Below are positions 35,901 through 44,409 of a stretch of DNA of 64,000 bases, in pieces (positions within the stretch are counted from its first letter, which is position 1; the number at the start of each line of letters is the position of its first letter). The notes beneath the pieces were generated by a model, which was not told the origin of the DNA, did no database searches, and saw nothing but the letters and a program-made list of their open reading frames with translations. The DNA comes from Labilithrix sp. (GTDB lineage Bacteria; Myxococcota; Polyangia; Polyangiales; Polyangiaceae). The stretch lies in assembly GCA_028287035.1 (NCBI GenBank), contig JAQBQL010000212.1, positions 1 through 64,000 on the forward strand, given 5' to 3'. Made by a program: the position numbers and the translations under genes.

Positions 35901-36551
35901 TTGGCCGCGAACAAACGTCCCCAACCCCCGAAGGGTCCCGAGCGGCCGATGCTGCGAACTTCTCACGGCGCGCCGCGCCCGAAAGGGAAGGGCGAGGCGC
36001 CGGAGAAGCCCGCACGTCCGCTGGCCAAGCCCGCGGCCAAGCGCCCGGCGGCCAGGACCACCAAGCGCGCGACGCTGCCTGGCGCAGCCCGCGAGGCGAA
36101 GGCAGAGAAGCCCGAGAAGGACGACCGCACCGAGGCCGCCCCGAAGAAGACCAAGGGCGCCGTCGTCCCGGGTGCGAGCAGCGCCGCGAGCGACGAGTCG
36201 CGCGAGATCGCGATCCAGGTCGCGATCGCCGGCCTCGACAAGAAGGCCTCCGCCCTCGAGGTCATCGACGTCGCCGGCCGCGTCGACTACGCCGACTTCC
36301 TCGTCCTCATGTCCGGCCGCAGCGATCGTCACGTGACGGCGCTCGCCAGTGGAATCGAGGACGCGCTCCGCAAGCGCGGCAAGCGCGCGCTCGCCGTCGA
36401 GGGCCTGCCGCACGCCAACTGGGTGCTCATGGACTTCGGCGACGTGGTCGTCCACGTGTTCCAGGACGACGCCCGCTCCGCGTACGACATCGACGCGCTC
36501 TGGATGGACGCGCGGCGCGTGCCCGTCCCGATCACCGAACCGCCGGCCTGA
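35901..36551 (+). CDS. rsfS: Ribosomal silencing factor RsfS with long basic N-terminal extension
   Basis: The last roughly 115 residues are RsfS, which binds ribosomal protein L14 and blocks subunit joining when nutrients are short. Markers are DVAGRVDYADFLVLMSGRSDRHV, LAVEGLPHANWVLMDFGDVVVHVF and the terminal YDIDALWMDA. RsfS is normally about 105-125 residues; here the first roughly 100 residues are Lys/Pro/Ala-rich, basic and probably disordered. TTG 35901 is supported by AGGAG 5 bases upstream. An internal start would remove the extension, but none has a comparable ribosome binding site. The usual nadD or rlmH neighbours are absent; proA lies upstream. Confidence 0.9.
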   Translation: MAANKRPQPPKGPERPMLRTSHGAPRPKGKGEAPEKPARPLAKPAAKRPAARTTKRATLPGAAREAKAEKPEKDDRTEAAPKKTKGAVVPGASSAASDESREIAIQVAIAGLDKKASALEVIDVAGRVDYADFLVLMSGRSDRHVTALASGIEDALRKRGKRALAVEGLPHANWVLMDFGDVVVHVFQDDARSAYDIDALWMDARRVPVPITEPPA

Positions 36552-36565
36552 GCAGGAGGCCGAGC

Positions 36566-38047
36566 ATGACGCTGCCGGGTGGCCGGCGCTGCTCGCGTGC
36601 GGTCGCGGTCGGCGTGGCGGCGAGGGTCCTGCTCGCCGCGACGACCGCGCGCGCGCAGGCGGCCCCGTCCGCTGCCCACGACGACCAGGCCGTCGACGTC
36701 ATGAATCTCCTGGCCGACCACGGCCTTCACGACCTCGATGACGAGAGCTGGAACGCCTACGGCCAGCTCACGTACATCTCGAGCTGGAAGCTTCCGTTCC
36801 ACGCGCCGTACACGAACAAGAACGGCAGCACCAACTCGCTCCTCCCCGGGGCGGAGCGGAGCTTCACCGCGTCGTTCACGCTGTTCTTCGGCTTGCGTCT
36901 GTGGCGCGGCGGCGAGGCGTACTTCGTTCCCGAGGTGATCTCGGAGCGGCCGCTCTCCCAGCTCCGCGGCCTCGGCGGCTCGATCCAGAACTTCGAGCTC
37001 CAGAAGACCGGGGGCGAGACACCGCAGCTCTACCGCGCGCGAACGTTCCTCCGTCAGACGTTCGGGCTCGGCGGCACGCACGTCGCGAAGACGTCGGACC
37101 CGATGCAGCTGGGATCGACCGTGGACAGCCGCCGCGTGGTGCTCACCGCCGGCAACTTCACGATCCTCGACGTCTTCGACCGGAACTCGGTGACGTGGGA
37201 TCCGCGGCAGACGTTCTTCAACATGGCATTCATGACCCACTCCTCGTGGGATTTCCCGTCGGACGCGCGGGGCTACTCGTGGGGCGGCACCGCCGAGCTC
37301 TACTGGGATGACTGGGCGTTCCGCATCGGACGGATCACGCCGCCCCAGAATCCCAATCAGCTGCAGATCGATTTCCGGATCGACAAGCACTACGGCGACC
37401 AGTTCGAGCTGGAGCACGATCACACGCTCGGCGGGCGCGCCGGGGCGGTCCGGCTACTCGCCTATCGTAACCGCGTCGTCTCCGGGCGCTTCGACGACGC
37501 GATCGCGGCGGTGAGGTCCGATCCCACGAAGAACGCCGCAGCCTGCACCGGCTACAACTACGGCTCCGCGAACACCACGGCGCCCGATCTCTGCTGGGTA
37601 CGCAAGCCGACCGTGAAGGTGGGAATCGGAATCAGCCTCGAGCAACACGTCATCGCCGACGACATCGGCGTCTTCTTTCGCGGGATGTTCTCGGACGGAC
37701 GGAGCGAGGTCGACGCCTTCAACCCGGCCGATCGATCCATGACCATCGGAGCGAGCGCGAAGGGCTCGACCTGGCACCGCCCCCTCGACGTCGCGGGCGT
37801 CGGGTACGGAATGGCCTGGATATCCGGCATTCACGGCGACTACCTCCGCATGGGCGGAGTCGACGGGTTCGTCGGTGACGGCGACCTGAAGCAGGCCCCC
37901 GAGACCGTCCTCGAGGCGTTCTACAGCGTGAGCCTGCTGAGGGCGCTCTGGCTCTCCGCCGACTACCAGCACATCGAGAATCCCGGCTTCAACGCGGACC
38001 GTGGCCCCGTCAACGTGTTCGGCGCGAGGGTCCATGCCGAGTTCTAG
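36566..38047 (+). CDS. Carbohydrate-selective porin, OprB-like
   Basis: Outer-membrane beta-barrel of 493 residues. A signal peptide ends near ARAQA. The WNAYGQLTYISSWK stretch, many aromatic-rich beta strands and the C-terminal YQHIENPGFNADRGPVNVFGARVHAEF match the OprB family (glucose and other sugars), and the terminal Phe is typical for barrel insertion. AGGAGG is 6 bases before the ATG. It overlaps the next barrel gene by 14 bases. No sugar transporter or catabolic gene is adjacent, so the substrate is inferred only from family. Confidence 0.82.
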   Translation: MTLPGGRRCSRAVAVGVAARVLLAATTARAQAAPSAAHDDQAVDVMNLLADHGLHDLDDESWNAYGQLTYISSWKLPFHAPYTNKNGSTNSLLPGAERSFTASFTLFFGLRLWRGGEAYFVPEVISERPLSQLRGLGGSIQNFELQKTGGETPQLYRARTFLRQTFGLGGTHVAKTSDPMQLGSTVDSRRVVLTAGNFTILDVFDRNSVTWDPRQTFFNMAFMTHSSWDFPSDARGYSWGGTAELYWDDWAFRIGRITPPQNPNQLQIDFRIDKHYGDQFELEHDHTLGGRAGAVRLLAYRNRVVSGRFDDAIAAVRSDPTKNAAACTGYNYGSANTTAPDLCWVRKPTVKVGIGISLEQHVIADDIGVFFRGMFSDGRSEVDAFNPADRSMTIGASAKGSTWHRPLDVAGVGYGMAWISGIHGDYLRMGGVDGFVGDGDLKQAPETVLEAFYSVSLLRALWLSADYQHIENPGFNADRGPVNVFGARVHAEF

Positions 38048-39020
38048 CTGGCGCGTCGCCTGCCTCGCCGCGCTCCTCGTCACCGCTGCGGGCTCGCGCG
38101 CCGAGGCCCAGCAGCAGGCTCGCGGGTTCGGCGTCGAACGTCTCTATCCGTCCGCGCCCGGCGGCGGATGGGTGGTGATGGACGCGCTCGACATGCGCGG
38201 CGATCCCGGCGGCGTCGTCGGGCTGTCGCTCGGCTACGCGCATGTTCCGCTGCGGGTCGTCGATCGTAATGGCGATTCCCGCCTCACGGTCGTCTCCGCG
38301 CAGGCGAGCGCGGACTTCGGATTCGCGGCGACCTACGACCGCTGGCGCGTATATCTGAACCTGGATATGCCACTCGGGCGGAGCGGCAGCAGCGGCGTCG
38401 TCTCTGGCTACCAGCTCACCGGACCCTCCACGACGCTCGGGAGCAATCCGGACGTCCTCACCGATCCGCGGATCGGGTTCGACGCGCGGATCCTCGGCGA
38501 GGCCGGGAGCGCGCTGCGGGTCGGCGCCGGCGCGCAGCTCTTCGTGCCGAGCGGCAATCGCGCCGACTACGACACCGATGACACGTATCGCGCGATGGCG
38601 CGCCTCCTCGTGGCGGGCGATATCGGTCGCTTCACCTATGCCGGACACCTCGGAGCCCACGTTCGCCCGCTCGACGATTCACCGGCGCCGGGCAGCCCGC
38701 GCGGGACCGAGATGCTGTTCGGAGCAGCGGCCGGCGTGCGGCTCCTGCCCTGCGGCAGCTGCGGGACCGCGCTCATCGTTGGCCCCGAGATCTACGGGGC
38801 GACGGCGTTCCGATCGTTCCTGGGGACGAACACCACTGCGCTCGAAGGGCTCCTCGGGGCGCGCCTCGAAGGGACGGCCGACGACGGACCGCAGGTGCGT
38901 GTGAAGCTCGGCACCGGGGTCGGCATCAATCACCACTTCGGGGCTGCGGAGTGGCGATTCGTGCTCGGCATCGAGCTGTTCGACCATCACCGCAAGACGC
39001 GGGCCCCCGAGCCCCTCTGA
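38034..39020 (+). CDS. Outer-membrane beta-barrel protein of unknown function
   Basis: Protein of 328 residues with a signal peptide (LLVTAAGSRAEAQQ) and alternating hydrophobic strands through the length, as in OmpA-like or transporter barrels. Examples are GFGVERLYPSAPGGGWVVMD at the start and VGPEIYGATAF and LGTGVGINHHFG later. The beginning resembles the N-terminal barrel of myxobacterial OmpA-family proteins, but no OmpA peptidoglycan-binding domain follows. ATG 38034 is preferred because a standard signal peptide begins there; an in-frame ATG at 38001 adds 11 residues inside the porin gene. It is translated right after the OprB-like porin, with a 14-base overlap. Confidence 0.7.
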   Translation: MPSSSWRVACLAALLVTAAGSRAEAQQQARGFGVERLYPSAPGGGWVVMDALDMRGDPGGVVGLSLGYAHVPLRVVDRNGDSRLTVVSAQASADFGFAATYDRWRVYLNLDMPLGRSGSSGVVSGYQLTGPSTTLGSNPDVLTDPRIGFDARILGEAGSALRVGAGAQLFVPSGNRADYDTDDTYRAMARLLVAGDIGRFTYAGHLGAHVRPLDDSPAPGSPRGTEMLFGAAAGVRLLPCGSCGTALIVGPEIYGATAFRSFLGTNTTALEGLLGARLEGTADDGPQVRVKLGTGVGINHHFGAAEWRFVLGIELFDHHRKTRAPEPL

Positions 39021-39026
39021 TCGCCG

Positions 39027-39866
39027 TCAGTCCGACGGCGCGGGCTCGTCCCGGCGCTTGGCGACGAGGAACGACAGACCGACGCTCAGGAAGTAGAGGG
39101 CGATGAGCGCCGAGGCCACGATGAACTGGCTCGACATCTCGGGGCCGGGCGTGATGAACGCGCCGATGACGAACGCGCTGATCACCGCCCAGCGGCTGAA
39201 CCGCACGAGCTGCATCGGCGTGACGATGCCGGCCAGCGCCAGGAACGAGATGAACAGCGGCAGCTCGAAGATGAACCCGAATGCGAGGAGCATCCGCGTC
39301 GCGAAGTCGAGGTAGCCCTCCATCGTGTTGCGGCTCATCAGCACGAGCCCGCCCGGGTCGCCGACCTGGCCGTGGAGCGAGAGCGAGAAGCTCCAGAACG
39401 ACGGGAAGAATGCGTAGTAACAGAACGCGATTCCCATCGCGAAGAGCGAGGTCGAGAAGAGGACGAACGGGATGATGTACCGCTTCTCGCGCGAGTAGAG
39501 GCCGGGGCTGATGAACGACCACAGCTGGTAGAAGATGACCGGCGCGGCGAGCACGACGCCGCCCGTCAGCGCGAGCTGCATGTAGTTCACGAACGCGTCG
39601 ATCGGCGCGAGCGTCTGCAGCTCGACCGGCACGTTCGGATAGCGGACCTTCCACGCGGCCTCGAACGGACGACCGATCCAGTCGAGCAGCCGTTCCTTGT
39701 ACGTCCAGCACAGGATGGCGCCGGCGAGGAGAGCGATGCCGGCCCGGACGACGCGCTTGCGGAGCTCCCCGAGGTGCTCCCAGATCGTCATCTTGATGTC
39801 GTCTTCGGGGTCCACGTGCGAGAGCTCCTCGTCGGGCTCCGTCGCCGGCTTCAGGTTCGCTGCCAT
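39027..39866 (-). CDS. tatC: Sec-independent translocase subunit TatC
   Basis: Twin-arginine translocase core of 279 residues with six hydrophobic helices. Family motifs are IWEHLGELRKRVV near residue 27, PIDAFVNYMQLAL, FYQLWSFISPGLYSREKRY and the late GAFITPGPEMSSQ. The TatC substrate-binding region near the first cytoplasmic loop is intact. A 20-residue acidic N-terminal extension is present. It overlaps tatB by one base and is read in the same direction. Several proteins in this window have signals that could use it, such as the twin-Arg solute-binding protein. Confidence 0.95.
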   Translation of the reverse strand: MAANLKPATEPDEELSHVDPEDDIKMTIWEHLGELRKRVVRAGIALLAGAILCWTYKERLLDWIGRPFEAAWKVRYPNVPVELQTLAPIDAFVNYMQLALTGGVVLAAPVIFYQLWSFISPGLYSREKRYIIPFVLFSTSLFAMGIAFCYYAFFPSFWSFSLSLHGQVGDPGGLVLMSRNTMEGYLDFATRMLLAFGFIFELPLFISFLALAGIVTPMQLVRFSRWAVISAFVIGAFITPGPEMSSQFIVASALIALYFLSVGLSFLVAKRRDEPAPSD

Positions 39867-40510
39867 CAGGTGGGTTCCGTCTGCGCGGTCTCTTCGGCGG
39901 GCTCGGTCACGTGGGGGGCGACGGCTTCGGCGGGCTGGTCCTCCGCGGGCTGCGCCTCGGTCGGGACGCCGTGCTCGTCGTGGTCACCGTGCTCGTCCAC
40001 GAACGACGGGGCGGGGGGCGGCTCGGGGACGATGCCGTCTGGATCGCCCAGCACGTAGAGCGGGTCGCGCGCGAGCGGAGCCTTCGGCAGGCCGTCGGCG
40101 TAGACGATCGCGTTGTCGGGCAGCGCGCCGTAGGCGTCGGCGCCGTCGCGCGGGTACTCGCGGTCCCGCACCACGAAGAAGCCGTCGCGGTAGGCCGGCT
40201 GGGCATTCGTGGCGCCCTGACCCACCGGACCGGCGATGGCCGCCGCCGCGGTGGCGGAGGTGATCGACCGCTGCACGTTGTCGAGCTCGCCCCGGGCGAG
40301 CTTCCGGATCTCGGCGATGTCGTCGGCGAGGCCCTCGGTCCGGAGCGCCTCGTCGATGCCGCTCTGCGCCCGGAGGTCGGCCGCCATGCGACGCAGCTTC
40401 CCCGCGTACTGCCCGAGCTTGCGCAGCATCTTGGGCAGATCCTTCGGACCGATGACGACCAGCGCCACCACGATCACGACGATGAGCTCCGAAAGACTGA
40501 ACCCGAACAC
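39866..40510 (-). CDS. tatB: Twin-arginine translocase subunit TatB
   Basis: Protein of 214 residues. It has an N-terminal membrane helix (MFGFSLSELIVVIVVALVVIGPKDLPK) and an amphipathic helix with KLGQYAGKLRRMA, as in TatB. After about residue 70 come a Ala-rich part and a long Pro/Asp/Glu-rich tail, longer than usual. GTG 40510 is chosen because it encodes the canonical MFGFSLSE start. A GTG at 40528 is possible. It lies upstream of tatC with a one-base overlap. A tatA gene is not seen in the window; a dual TatA/B role cannot be excluded. Confidence 0.88.
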   Translation of the reverse strand: MFGFSLSELIVVIVVALVVIGPKDLPKMLRKLGQYAGKLRRMAADLRAQSGIDEALRTEGLADDIAEIRKLARGELDNVQRSITSATAAAAIAGPVGQGATNAQPAYRDGFFVVRDREYPRDGADAYGALPDNAIVYADGLPKAPLARDPLYVLGDPDGIVPEPPPAPSFVDEHGDHDEHGVPTEAQPAEDQPAEAVAPHVTEPAEETAQTEPT

Positions 40511-40573
40511 CGGGACCGAGGGTACCACAACCTGACAGCGGTTCCGGGCTCTGCTACGAGGCACCGTCCAAAG

Positions 40574-41647
40574 ATGGGCCTCTTCCTCCAGGGCGTCACC
40601 GCCCGCGACCTCTGCGCTGCGCTCGCCGCGCAAGGCACGACCCTGGACCCCCAGGACGCGCGCCGCATCATCGCGCAGGTGCACCGCGACGAGGACCCGC
40701 GCACGCCGAGCTCGGGGATCCGGAAGAGCGCCCGTGACGCGGTCGTTGCGGCCGCGACCATCCCCGTCCTCGAGGTGGTGAGCGAGCGGTCGAGCCAGGT
40801 CGACCCCTTCGTCAAGTACGCGCTCCGCACCGCCGACGGGCACGTCGTCGAGACCGTCCGCATCCCGCTGGAGGTTCCGGGCCGCTTCTCGGTGTGCGTC
40901 AGCTCGCAGGTCGGCTGCGCGCTCGCGTGTGCGTTCTGCGCCACCGGCCGCATGGGCCTCACGCGCAACCTCGAGACGTGGGAGATCGTCGAGCAGGTGC
41001 GCGAGGTGCGCCGGCGCAGCGATGGCTGCCGCGTGCACGGCGTCGTCTTCCAGGGCATGGGCGAGCCGATGGCGAACCTCGATCGCGTGCTCGCGGCCAT
41101 CCGCGTGCTCACCGATCCTAGCGCGCAGGCGATCGACACCCGCAACATCACGGTCTGCACGTCGGGCCTCCCGGCGGGCATCCGGCGCCTCGCCGAGGAA
41201 GCGCCGAAGGTGCGCCTCGGGCTCTCTCTCGGCTCGGCGCGGCCGGCGGTCCGGCGTTCGCTGATGCCGATCGATCGCGCGCACGGCCTCCAGGCGGACG
41301 TGATCGACGCGGCCGCCGAGCACGTGGCGCGCACCGGCCTCGCGCCGCTCTGGGCGGTCACCCTGCTCGCGGGCGTCAACGACACGCTCGAGGACGCGAT
41401 CGCGCTCGCCGACCTCGTGGTGGTCTTCCGCGCCCGCACCGGGGCGAGCCCGCGCCTCAGCGTGATCCCGTACAACCCGATCGACGTGGGACCCGCCGGG
41501 GAGAGCGATCCCTTCGCCCGCACCAGCGACGACCGCGAGGCAGCCTTCCGCGACGCCCTCCGCACCCGCGGGGTCTTCACGCATCGCCGCTACAGCGGCG
41601 GGTCCGACGTGGCCGCGGCCTGCGGGCAGCTCGCCGCGCGCGTGTGA
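40574..41647 (+). CDS. rlmN: 23S rRNA (adenine-2503-C2)-methyltransferase RlmN
   Basis: Radical SAM methyltransferase of 357 residues that methylates A2503 of 23S rRNA and A37 of some tRNAs. The cluster motif is CxxxCxxC at 115, 119 and 122 (CALACAFC), followed by ATGRMGLTRN. The methylated catalytic Cys is expected at 350 in AACGQLAARV, at the C terminus, where the family has it. GMGEPMANLD and VTLLAGVNDTLEDA are further markers. The ATG at 40574 is in the divergent gap with tatB (about 63 bases). Confidence 0.93.
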   Translation: MGLFLQGVTARDLCAALAAQGTTLDPQDARRIIAQVHRDEDPRTPSSGIRKSARDAVVAAATIPVLEVVSERSSQVDPFVKYALRTADGHVVETVRIPLEVPGRFSVCVSSQVGCALACAFCATGRMGLTRNLETWEIVEQVREVRRRSDGCRVHGVVFQGMGEPMANLDRVLAAIRVLTDPSAQAIDTRNITVCTSGLPAGIRRLAEEAPKVRLGLSLGSARPAVRRSLMPIDRAHGLQADVIDAAAEHVARTGLAPLWAVTLLAGVNDTLEDAIALADLVVVFRARTGASPRLSVIPYNPIDVGPAGESDPFARTSDDREAAFRDALRTRGVFTHRRYSGGSDVAAACGQLAARV

Positions 41648-41683
41648 GCTCGGCCCGGCGGTGACTCGTGCTATCCCCGGGCC

Positions 41684-43048
41684 ATGCCGGGGGCCTTTCC
41701 GCGAGCGAGGACCGCGCTGCACGCCGCGCTCGCGTGCGGCCTCACGTGGCTCGGCGCGAGCGACGCGGCGGCCTCCCCCGAGGACCTCTTCGGGTACGGC
41801 GCGCGAACGAGCGCTATGGGCGCGACCGGCGCGGCGCATGCGAGCGGGTACGAGGCCGCGTATCACAACCCGGCGCTCGCCTCGCGGCTGCCCGCTCCGA
41901 AGCTGACGCTCGGCTTCACCGGCGGCCTCATGCGCCTCGAAGCGCGCGGGGAGGAGCAGCCCGGGCGCGTCCCGGCGTCGCCCATCACCGGGACGACGAT
42001 CGGCGCCGAGCTGCCGGTCCCGCTCGGGGGCGTGCTCCGCGACCGCATCGGCGTCGCGCTGGCCTTCTACGAGCCGACCCGCGTGGTGGTCCGCGGGCGC
42101 GTCCTCTATCCCGAGAAGACGCAGTTTCCGATGCTCGACACGCGCGCCCAGTCGCTCATGATCCGCGCGGCGGTGGGCGTCGACGTGGGGTACGGCATCC
42201 GCATCGGAGCCGGCTTCGCGGCGCTCGCCGAGGTCGTCGGAGCGGTGGTCGCGGCGACCGATGCCACCGGCCGCGTCGGGACGCGCGTCGAGGATCAGCT
42301 CGTCGCCACGTACGCGCCGACCGTCGGCGTCACGTACGACCTGCCGCTCCACCGGCGCGAGATCTGGCGCGTCGGCGCGACGTACCGAGGCACCCTCGAC
42401 GCGCGGCTGCTCATCGTGATCGACGCCTCGAAGCTGAGCTCGCTGCCGATCCCGCTCCTGAACATCTCGGGGGTCGCGCAATACGACCCGGCCCAGGTGG
42501 CGCTCGAGGTGGCGCGGATCGACGAGGCCGCGAGGAGCGTGCTCGCCCTGCAGGTCGTCTACAAGCGGTGGAGCCGCTTCCCCGGCCTGCTCGAGCCCAC
42601 CATCGTCTGCGCGGACGGCGGCGCGGGCGCGTGCGGGCTCACGCCGGTGACGATCGACTGGAAGGACACGTTCGTCGTGCGGGCCGGCGCCGACCAGGGC
42701 TTCGAGGTCGCCTCCGGCGCCATCCTGCATGCCCGCGCCGGCGTGTTCTTCGAGAGCACCCCGCTCCCGCGCGACCTGCCCGGGTCCGAGGCCTACGACG
42801 CGTCGGTGAAGGGCGTCGCCTCGGTGCCCACGCGCTACTTCGACGCCGATCGTCTTGCCCTCACCCTGGGCACCGGGCTCGTCCTGTCGAAGCCGCTGCC
42901 CCCCGTCGAGCTGGATCTGTTCGCGCAGTACCACTTCCTCCTGCCGCGCACGGTGACGAGCGAGGACGCGAGCGGCGCGCTCCTGAGCCGCGGCGAGGCC
43001 TCCGGGCACATCGTGCTCTTCGGGCTGACCGCGGGGGTACGGTTCTGA
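41684..43048 (+). CDS. OMPP1/FadL-family outer-membrane protein (first copy)
   Basis: Barrel of 454 residues that should let hydrophobic compounds through the outer membrane. The signal peptide ends near SDAAAS. The FadL N-terminal hatch motif is visible as FGYGARTSAMGATGAAHASGYEAAYHNPA. The strands end in GLTAGVRF, with terminal Phe. The stop and the start of the second copy overlap (TGATG). It could import fatty acids or aromatics; the substrate is not known. The mid-region disulfide pair CADGGAGACGL is unusual for FadL. Confidence 0.8.
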   Translation: MPGAFPRARTALHAALACGLTWLGASDAAASPEDLFGYGARTSAMGATGAAHASGYEAAYHNPALASRLPAPKLTLGFTGGLMRLEARGEEQPGRVPASPITGTTIGAELPVPLGGVLRDRIGVALAFYEPTRVVVRGRVLYPEKTQFPMLDTRAQSLMIRAAVGVDVGYGIRIGAGFAALAEVVGAVVAATDATGRVGTRVEDQLVATYAPTVGVTYDLPLHRREIWRVGATYRGTLDARLLIVIDASKLSSLPIPLLNISGVAQYDPAQVALEVARIDEAARSVLALQVVYKRWSRFPGLLEPTIVCADGGAGACGLTPVTIDWKDTFVVRAGADQGFEVASGAILHARAGVFFESTPLPRDLPGSEAYDASVKGVASVPTRYFDADRLALTLGTGLVLSKPLPPVELDLFAQYHFLLPRTVTSEDASGALLSRGEASGHIVLFGLTAGVRF

Positions 43049-44409
43049 TGCGGTCGTCAGCCGTCGTTGCCGCGGTCGGGGTGCTCGGCGCCGTTGCGTT
43101 CGCATCGCGCGACGGCCGCGCCAATCCGCCCGACACGTACGGCTTCGGCTCGCGCGAGACGGCAATGGGCAACGCGGCCGCCGCCGAGACGCGCGGCTTC
43201 GCGGCGAGCTACTACAACCCGGCCGCGCTCGCCCGTTCGAGGGGCCTCGAGCTGTCGATTGGCTACTTCCGGGCCGAGCACCACCTGTCGACCAATGGCC
43301 ACGACAATGCCGTCGATCCGGTGAAGGGCATCAACGCCGGAATCGTCGCGCCCGGGAAGATCGTGGGCATTCCCTTCGCGTTCGGCCTCGCCCTGCACCT
43401 GCCGGACGACCGCGTGTCGCGCGTCCGCGCGCTTCGTCAGGAGCAGCCGCGCTGGGAGCTCTACGACAACCGCAACCAGCGCCTGTACCTGGCCGCCAAC
43501 GTCGCGATCCAGCCGCTGCCCTGGCTCTCGATCGGCGGCGGCGTGACGTTCATGGCGTCGACGCGCGGCCAGCTCGACATCTCGGGCGCCGCCAACGTGC
43601 TCCAGCCGGACTCGTCGCAGCTCCGGCACGAGGTCGACGCCGACGTGGCGGCCGTCCGCTATCCGCAGGCAGGGATGCGCGTCGAGCTGTCGAAGGCGGT
43701 CGCGCTCGCCGCCGTGTACCGCGGCGAGTTCCAGCTCGGGCTCGACCTGCACGCCCACCTCCAGGGAGACATCACCGGGTTCACCACGGCGCTCTACGAT
43801 CTGGAGACGCACAGCGTGAACAACTTCCTCCCGCAGCAGGTCGTCCTCGGCGGGTCGTGGCAGCTCGGCAAGGACGTGCGCGCCGCGTTCGATGCCACGT
43901 GGATCGACTGGTCCGCGTACGTGCCGCCCGTCGCCGAGCTCGACGTGGTGCTCGACATTCCGCCGCCCGCCGGAGGCTGGCCGGCCGGCATCACTCCGCC
44001 CGCATCGCCCGCCAAGACGCGCATCCTTCCGCTCCGGATGCACGACCGCATCGTCCCCCACCTCGGCGTCGAGTGGCACGCGTACGGGGGCCGCCGCCTC
44101 GACGGGTTCCTCCGCGCCGGATACGAGTACATGACCTCGCCCATCGAGGCGCAGACCGGCCTCACCAACTACATCGATCGCGACCGGCACACGGTCTCGC
44201 TCGGGCTCGGCGGGGCGGCGCACGACTTGACTACGGTGCTGCCGGCGACCGTGACGCTCGACGTGCACGCCGCGCTCGGCGTGATCGTCACCGAGACGAC
44301 GCGGAAGGCGAGCCCCGCCGACTTCGTTGGTGACTACACGGCGGGAGGCACGATCGTGAACGTGGGCGCGACGCTCGGCGTGGCCTTCGACGGCTGGGGA
44401 GCGCCATGA
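43048..44409 (+). CDS. OMPP1/FadL-family outer-membrane protein (second copy)
   Basis: Barrel of 453 residues with signal peptide and the hatch motif YGFGSRETAMGNAAAAETRGFAASYYNPA. The central strands include WLSIGGGVTFMAS and LRMHDRIVPHLGVEWHAYGGRRLDGFLRAGYEYM, typical of FadL. Similarity to the first copy is mainly in the N-terminal hatch, so the two are distant paralogues. It starts directly at the stop of the first copy, and its own stop overlaps the start of the propeller lipoprotein (ATGA), giving a three-gene coupled unit. Confidence 0.82.
   Translation: MRSSAVVAAVGVLGAVAFASRDGRANPPDTYGFGSRETAMGNAAAAETRGFAASYYNPAALARSRGLELSIGYFRAEHHLSTNGHDNAVDPVKGINAGIVAPGKIVGIPFAFGLALHLPDDRVSRVRALRQEQPRWELYDNRNQRLYLAANVAIQPLPWLSIGGGVTFMASTRGQLDISGAANVLQPDSSQLRHEVDADVAAVRYPQAGMRVELSKAVALAAVYRGEFQLGLDLHAHLQGDITGFTTALYDLETHSVNNFLPQQVVLGGSWQLGKDVRAAFDATWIDWSAYVPPVAELDVVLDIPPPAGGWPAGITPPASPAKTRILPLRMHDRIVPHLGVEWHAYGGRRLDGFLRAGYEYMTSPIEAQTGLTNYIDRDRHTVSLGLGGAAHDLTTVLPATVTLDVHAALGVIVTETTRKASPADFVGDYTAGGTIVNVGATLGVAFDGWGAP

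Noticed and set aside
39866..43165. Open frame of 1099 residues on the minus strand
   Set aside because: Only its last 214 residues (TatB) are real; the rest is antisense to rlmN and the first FadL gene.
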